A DNA stretch of 64,000 bases. It comes from Vibrio hepatarius (GTDB lineage: Bacteria; Pseudomonadota; Gammaproteobacteria; Enterobacterales; Vibrionaceae). How positions within the stretch are numbered: the stretch's first letter is position 1; each line of letters begins with the position of its first letter. Below, piece by piece: positions 62,358-64,000 of this stretch. The stretch spans positions 62,001 through 126,000 of the forward strand of contig NZ_LHPI01000019.1 of NCBI RefSeq assembly GCF_001274785.1, in the 5' to 3' direction. A program made the translations under genes and the position numbers. Below the pieces are notes generated by a model. The model was not told the origin of the DNA, searched no databases, and saw only the letters and a list, made by a program, of their open reading frames with translations.

Positions 62358-62993
62358 ATGAGTAATTTATCGCTTGAGCAACAGCTGCGTAATGTCAAAG
62401 TTGTGCCTGTTATTGCTATCAAAGATGCAGCATTGGCCGTGCCACTTGCAAAAACCTTAGTCGATAATGGTCTGCCGTGCGCTGAAGTGACGTTCCGTAC
62501 TGAAGCGGGCCAAGAGTCAATTCGTCTGATGCGTGAAGCTTACCCGGATATGTTGATTGGTGCAGGCACAGTTCTCACTACACAACAAGTGGATCAAGCG
62601 ATTGAAGCTGGCGTTGATTTTATTGTTAGCCCAGGTCTTAACCCAACGGTTGTAAAGTACGCTCAGCAACGTGGTGTGGTGATTGTACCTGGCGTGAACA
62701 ACCCAAGCTTGGTCGAGCAAGCCATGGAATTAGGACTGAAAACGCTCAAGTTCTTCCCGGCAAGTGCGTCAGGTGGTACTGCGATGCTTAAAGCGCTTAG
62801 CGCGGTTTACCCAGTAGAGTTTATGCCAACTGGTGGCGTTTCGGCTGCCAATATCGAATCGTATCTCGATATTCCTAGTGTGCTTGCTTGTGGCGGCACT
62901 TGGATGGTGCCTAGTGATCTGATTGACGCGCAAGACTGGGCAACAATTGGCAAGCTGGTGGAAGAAGTAGTTTCCGCTCTGGCTGAGCAATAG
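62358..62993 (+). CDS. eda: KDPG/KHG aldolase
   Basis: 211 residues, TIM-barrel class I aldolase. The Schiff-base Lys is in TLKFFPAS and the catalytic Glu in CAEVTFRT. It splits KDPG to pyruvate and glyceraldehyde-3-phosphate. ATG at 62358 follows GGAGAGG. Fifteen bases after kdgK. Confidence 0.96.
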   Translation: MSNLSLEQQLRNVKVVPVIAIKDAALAVPLAKTLVDNGLPCAEVTFRTEAGQESIRLMREAYPDMLIGAGTVLTTQQVDQAIEAGVDFIVSPGLNPTVVKYAQQRGVVIVPGVNNPSLVEQAMELGLKTLKFFPASASGGTAMLKALSAVYPVEFMPTGGVSAANIESYLDIPSVLACGGTWMVPSDLIDAQDWATIGKLVEEVVSALAEQ

Positions 62994-63011
62994 GGTATAG
63001 GGGTAGCCTTC

Positions 63012-64000
63012 ATGATGGCAAAAAGCAGTCGTAAGCTTGCCTTGTATTTTCCGTTCTTGAACTGGTTACCCCAAGTAACCTCACACACACTAAAGGCGGA
63101 CTTTTGGGCGGGGTTAACCGGCGCAATTATCGTTCTGCCACAAGGTGTTGCGTATGCAATGATCGCTGGTTTACCGCCCGAATACGGTTTGTACACAGCG
63201 ATCATACCTGCCATCCTCGCCGCATTATTTGGCTCTTCTCATCATTTGATCTCGGGGCCAACCGCTGCACTTTCCGTGATCGTATTTACTACCGTCAGCC
63301 AGTTTGCTGAGCCGGGCACATCACTTTATATCCAGTTGTGTTTCACGCTGACGCTGTGCGCAGGGATCGTGCAACTGTTGTTTGGACTGCTGCGTTTTGG
63401 CGCGGTGGTGAATTTTGTCTCTCACTCGGTCGTGCTGGGTTTTACTGCTGGGGCGGCAGTGATCATCGCGGTTAGCCAGCTTAAGCACGTGTTGGGATTA
63501 AGCTACGCGTCTGGTGAGACGGCTATCGAGAACATTAACCTGCTATTTTCTCATTTGGCTGAACTCGACATCAAAGAGATGATCATCGGTTTGGTCACCA
63601 TTGCGACTTGTGTATTAGTCAAGCAGGCTGCGCCAAAAGCGCCACACATGCTGTTAGCCACTCTGGTGGCAATGGGCGCTGCGTATGGCATGAATTTATC
63701 TGGCAACGACGTGGCGTTAGTGGGCGAAGTAAGCAGCGCCTACTTGAGTTTATCTTCACCGTTTACTGGTTTTAGCCATTTCGAGCCAATGCTCGGTGGC
63801 ATCATTGCTGTAGCCATGCTGGGTTTGGTTGAAGCGATTTCGATCGGCCGTTCTGTGGCGATCAAGTCTCGCCAGCAACTCGACAGCAATCAAGAATTTA
63901 TCGGCCAAGGCTTATCAAATGTCGTGGGCTCTTTCTTCTCTTGTTATGTCTCTTCTGGGTCGTTTACCCGTAGTGGGGTGAACTATAGCAGCGGAGCCAA
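63012..64000 (+). CDS. SulP-family anion transporter (3' end cut by window)
   Basis: 329 codons seen. Opens MMAKSSRKLALYFPFLNW, then SulP signature LTGAIIVLPQGVAYAMIAGLPPEYGLYTAIIPAILAALFGSSHHLISGPTAALS and many membrane spans. It moves sulfate, bicarbonate or dicarboxylates; a STAS domain would lie beyond the edge. It starts 18 bases after eda, so it may be co-transcribed with the uronate genes. Confidence 0.93.
   Translation, partial: MMAKSSRKLALYFPFLNWLPQVTSHTLKADFWAGLTGAIIVLPQGVAYAMIAGLPPEYGLYTAIIPAILAALFGSSHHLISGPTAALSVIVFTTVSQFAEPGTSLYIQLCFTLTLCAGIVQLLFGLLRFGAVVNFVSHSVVLGFTAGAAVIIAVSQLKHVLGLSYASGETAIENINLLFSHLAELDIKEMIIGLVTIATCVLVKQAAPKAPHMLLATLVAMGAAYGMNLSGNDVALVGEVSSAYLSLSSPFTGFSHFEPMLGGIIAVAMLGLVEAISIGRSVAIKSRQQLDSNQEFIGQGLSNVVGSFFSCYVSSGSFTRSGVNYSSGA

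Noticed and set aside
1..64000. Prophage, transposon, CRISPR or defence island
   Set aside because: No integrase, transposase, repeat-spacer array or restriction genes found; gene content is core Vibrio chromosome.

Overview
The window reads as a contiguous piece of the main chromosome of a Vibrio species. It carries the V. harveyi-type autoinducer-1 pair luxM/luxN, the varA-uvrC-pgsA-tRNA cluster, the sap/psp neighbourhood, a hemerythrin-linked diguanylate cyclase, DUF3015 and DUF1289 proteins, EfpL, and two chemoreceptors. Coding density is high, there are no transposases, phage genes or CRISPR arrays, and base composition looks even. Gene content resembles the Harveyi or a neighbouring clade, but the species cannot be fixed from this window.

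Layout. 1-4978: end of a sap peptide-uptake operon (sapB partial, sapA), then pspF divergent from pspA-pspB-pspC behind a sigma-54 promoter. 5083-10298: an RND efflux operon with two lipoprotein adaptors and one pump. 10358-19061: tag, metC, cls, an NSS amino-acid symporter, a chemoreceptor with a perfect CRP-type site upstream, an RluA-like pseudouridine synthase and a methyltransferase. 19101-23175: ynjB-ynjC-ynjD-ynjF, an ABC importer co-operonic with a CDP-alcohol phosphatidyltransferase. 23533-26870: small envelope and housekeeping genes (META lipoprotein, DUF1289, an unknown small protein, GspS/AspS-like pilotin, yciI, yciA, yciB). 27028-30802: luxM-luxN, with a good match to the LuxR/OpaR/HapR operator upstream. 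31263-37963: ihfA, yciU, efpL, a nucleotidyltransferase-fold protein, a PTS EIIC-EAL fusion and polB. 38036-40519: a DUF4105 protein and a DUF3015 protein. 40880-45971: varA, uvrC, pgsA, a secreted asparaginase and four tRNAs (Cys, Gly, Leu, Gly). 46076-52708: a PQQ-type sugar dehydrogenase, then a TetR regulator and an MMPL/RND - LolA-like - outer-membrane-barrel operon sharing a repeated palindromic operator. 52924-58156: a bacteriohemerythrin-GGDEF protein, an acetyltransferase and pheS-pheT. 58252-64000: a second chemoreceptor, then kduI divergent from kdgK-eda and a SulP transporter cut by the window end.

How the parts work together. Several modules deal with envelope stress and transport (psp, RND, the TetR-controlled exporter). 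Others feed cyclic-di-GMP and quorum decisions (luxMN, EIIC-EAL, hemerythrin-GGDEF, VarA). The last module degrades deoxy-uronates from pectin- or alginate-type polymers to KDG, KDPG, pyruvate and glyceraldehyde-3-phosphate.

The least described system is the TetR / MMPL / LolA-like / barrel locus at 47269-52802. It has four copies of a TGACGAnnCGTCA-type palindrome, two before the regulator and two before the transporter operon. It looks like a dedicated, ligand-controlled route for moving a hydrophobic molecule or lipid across or between the membranes.
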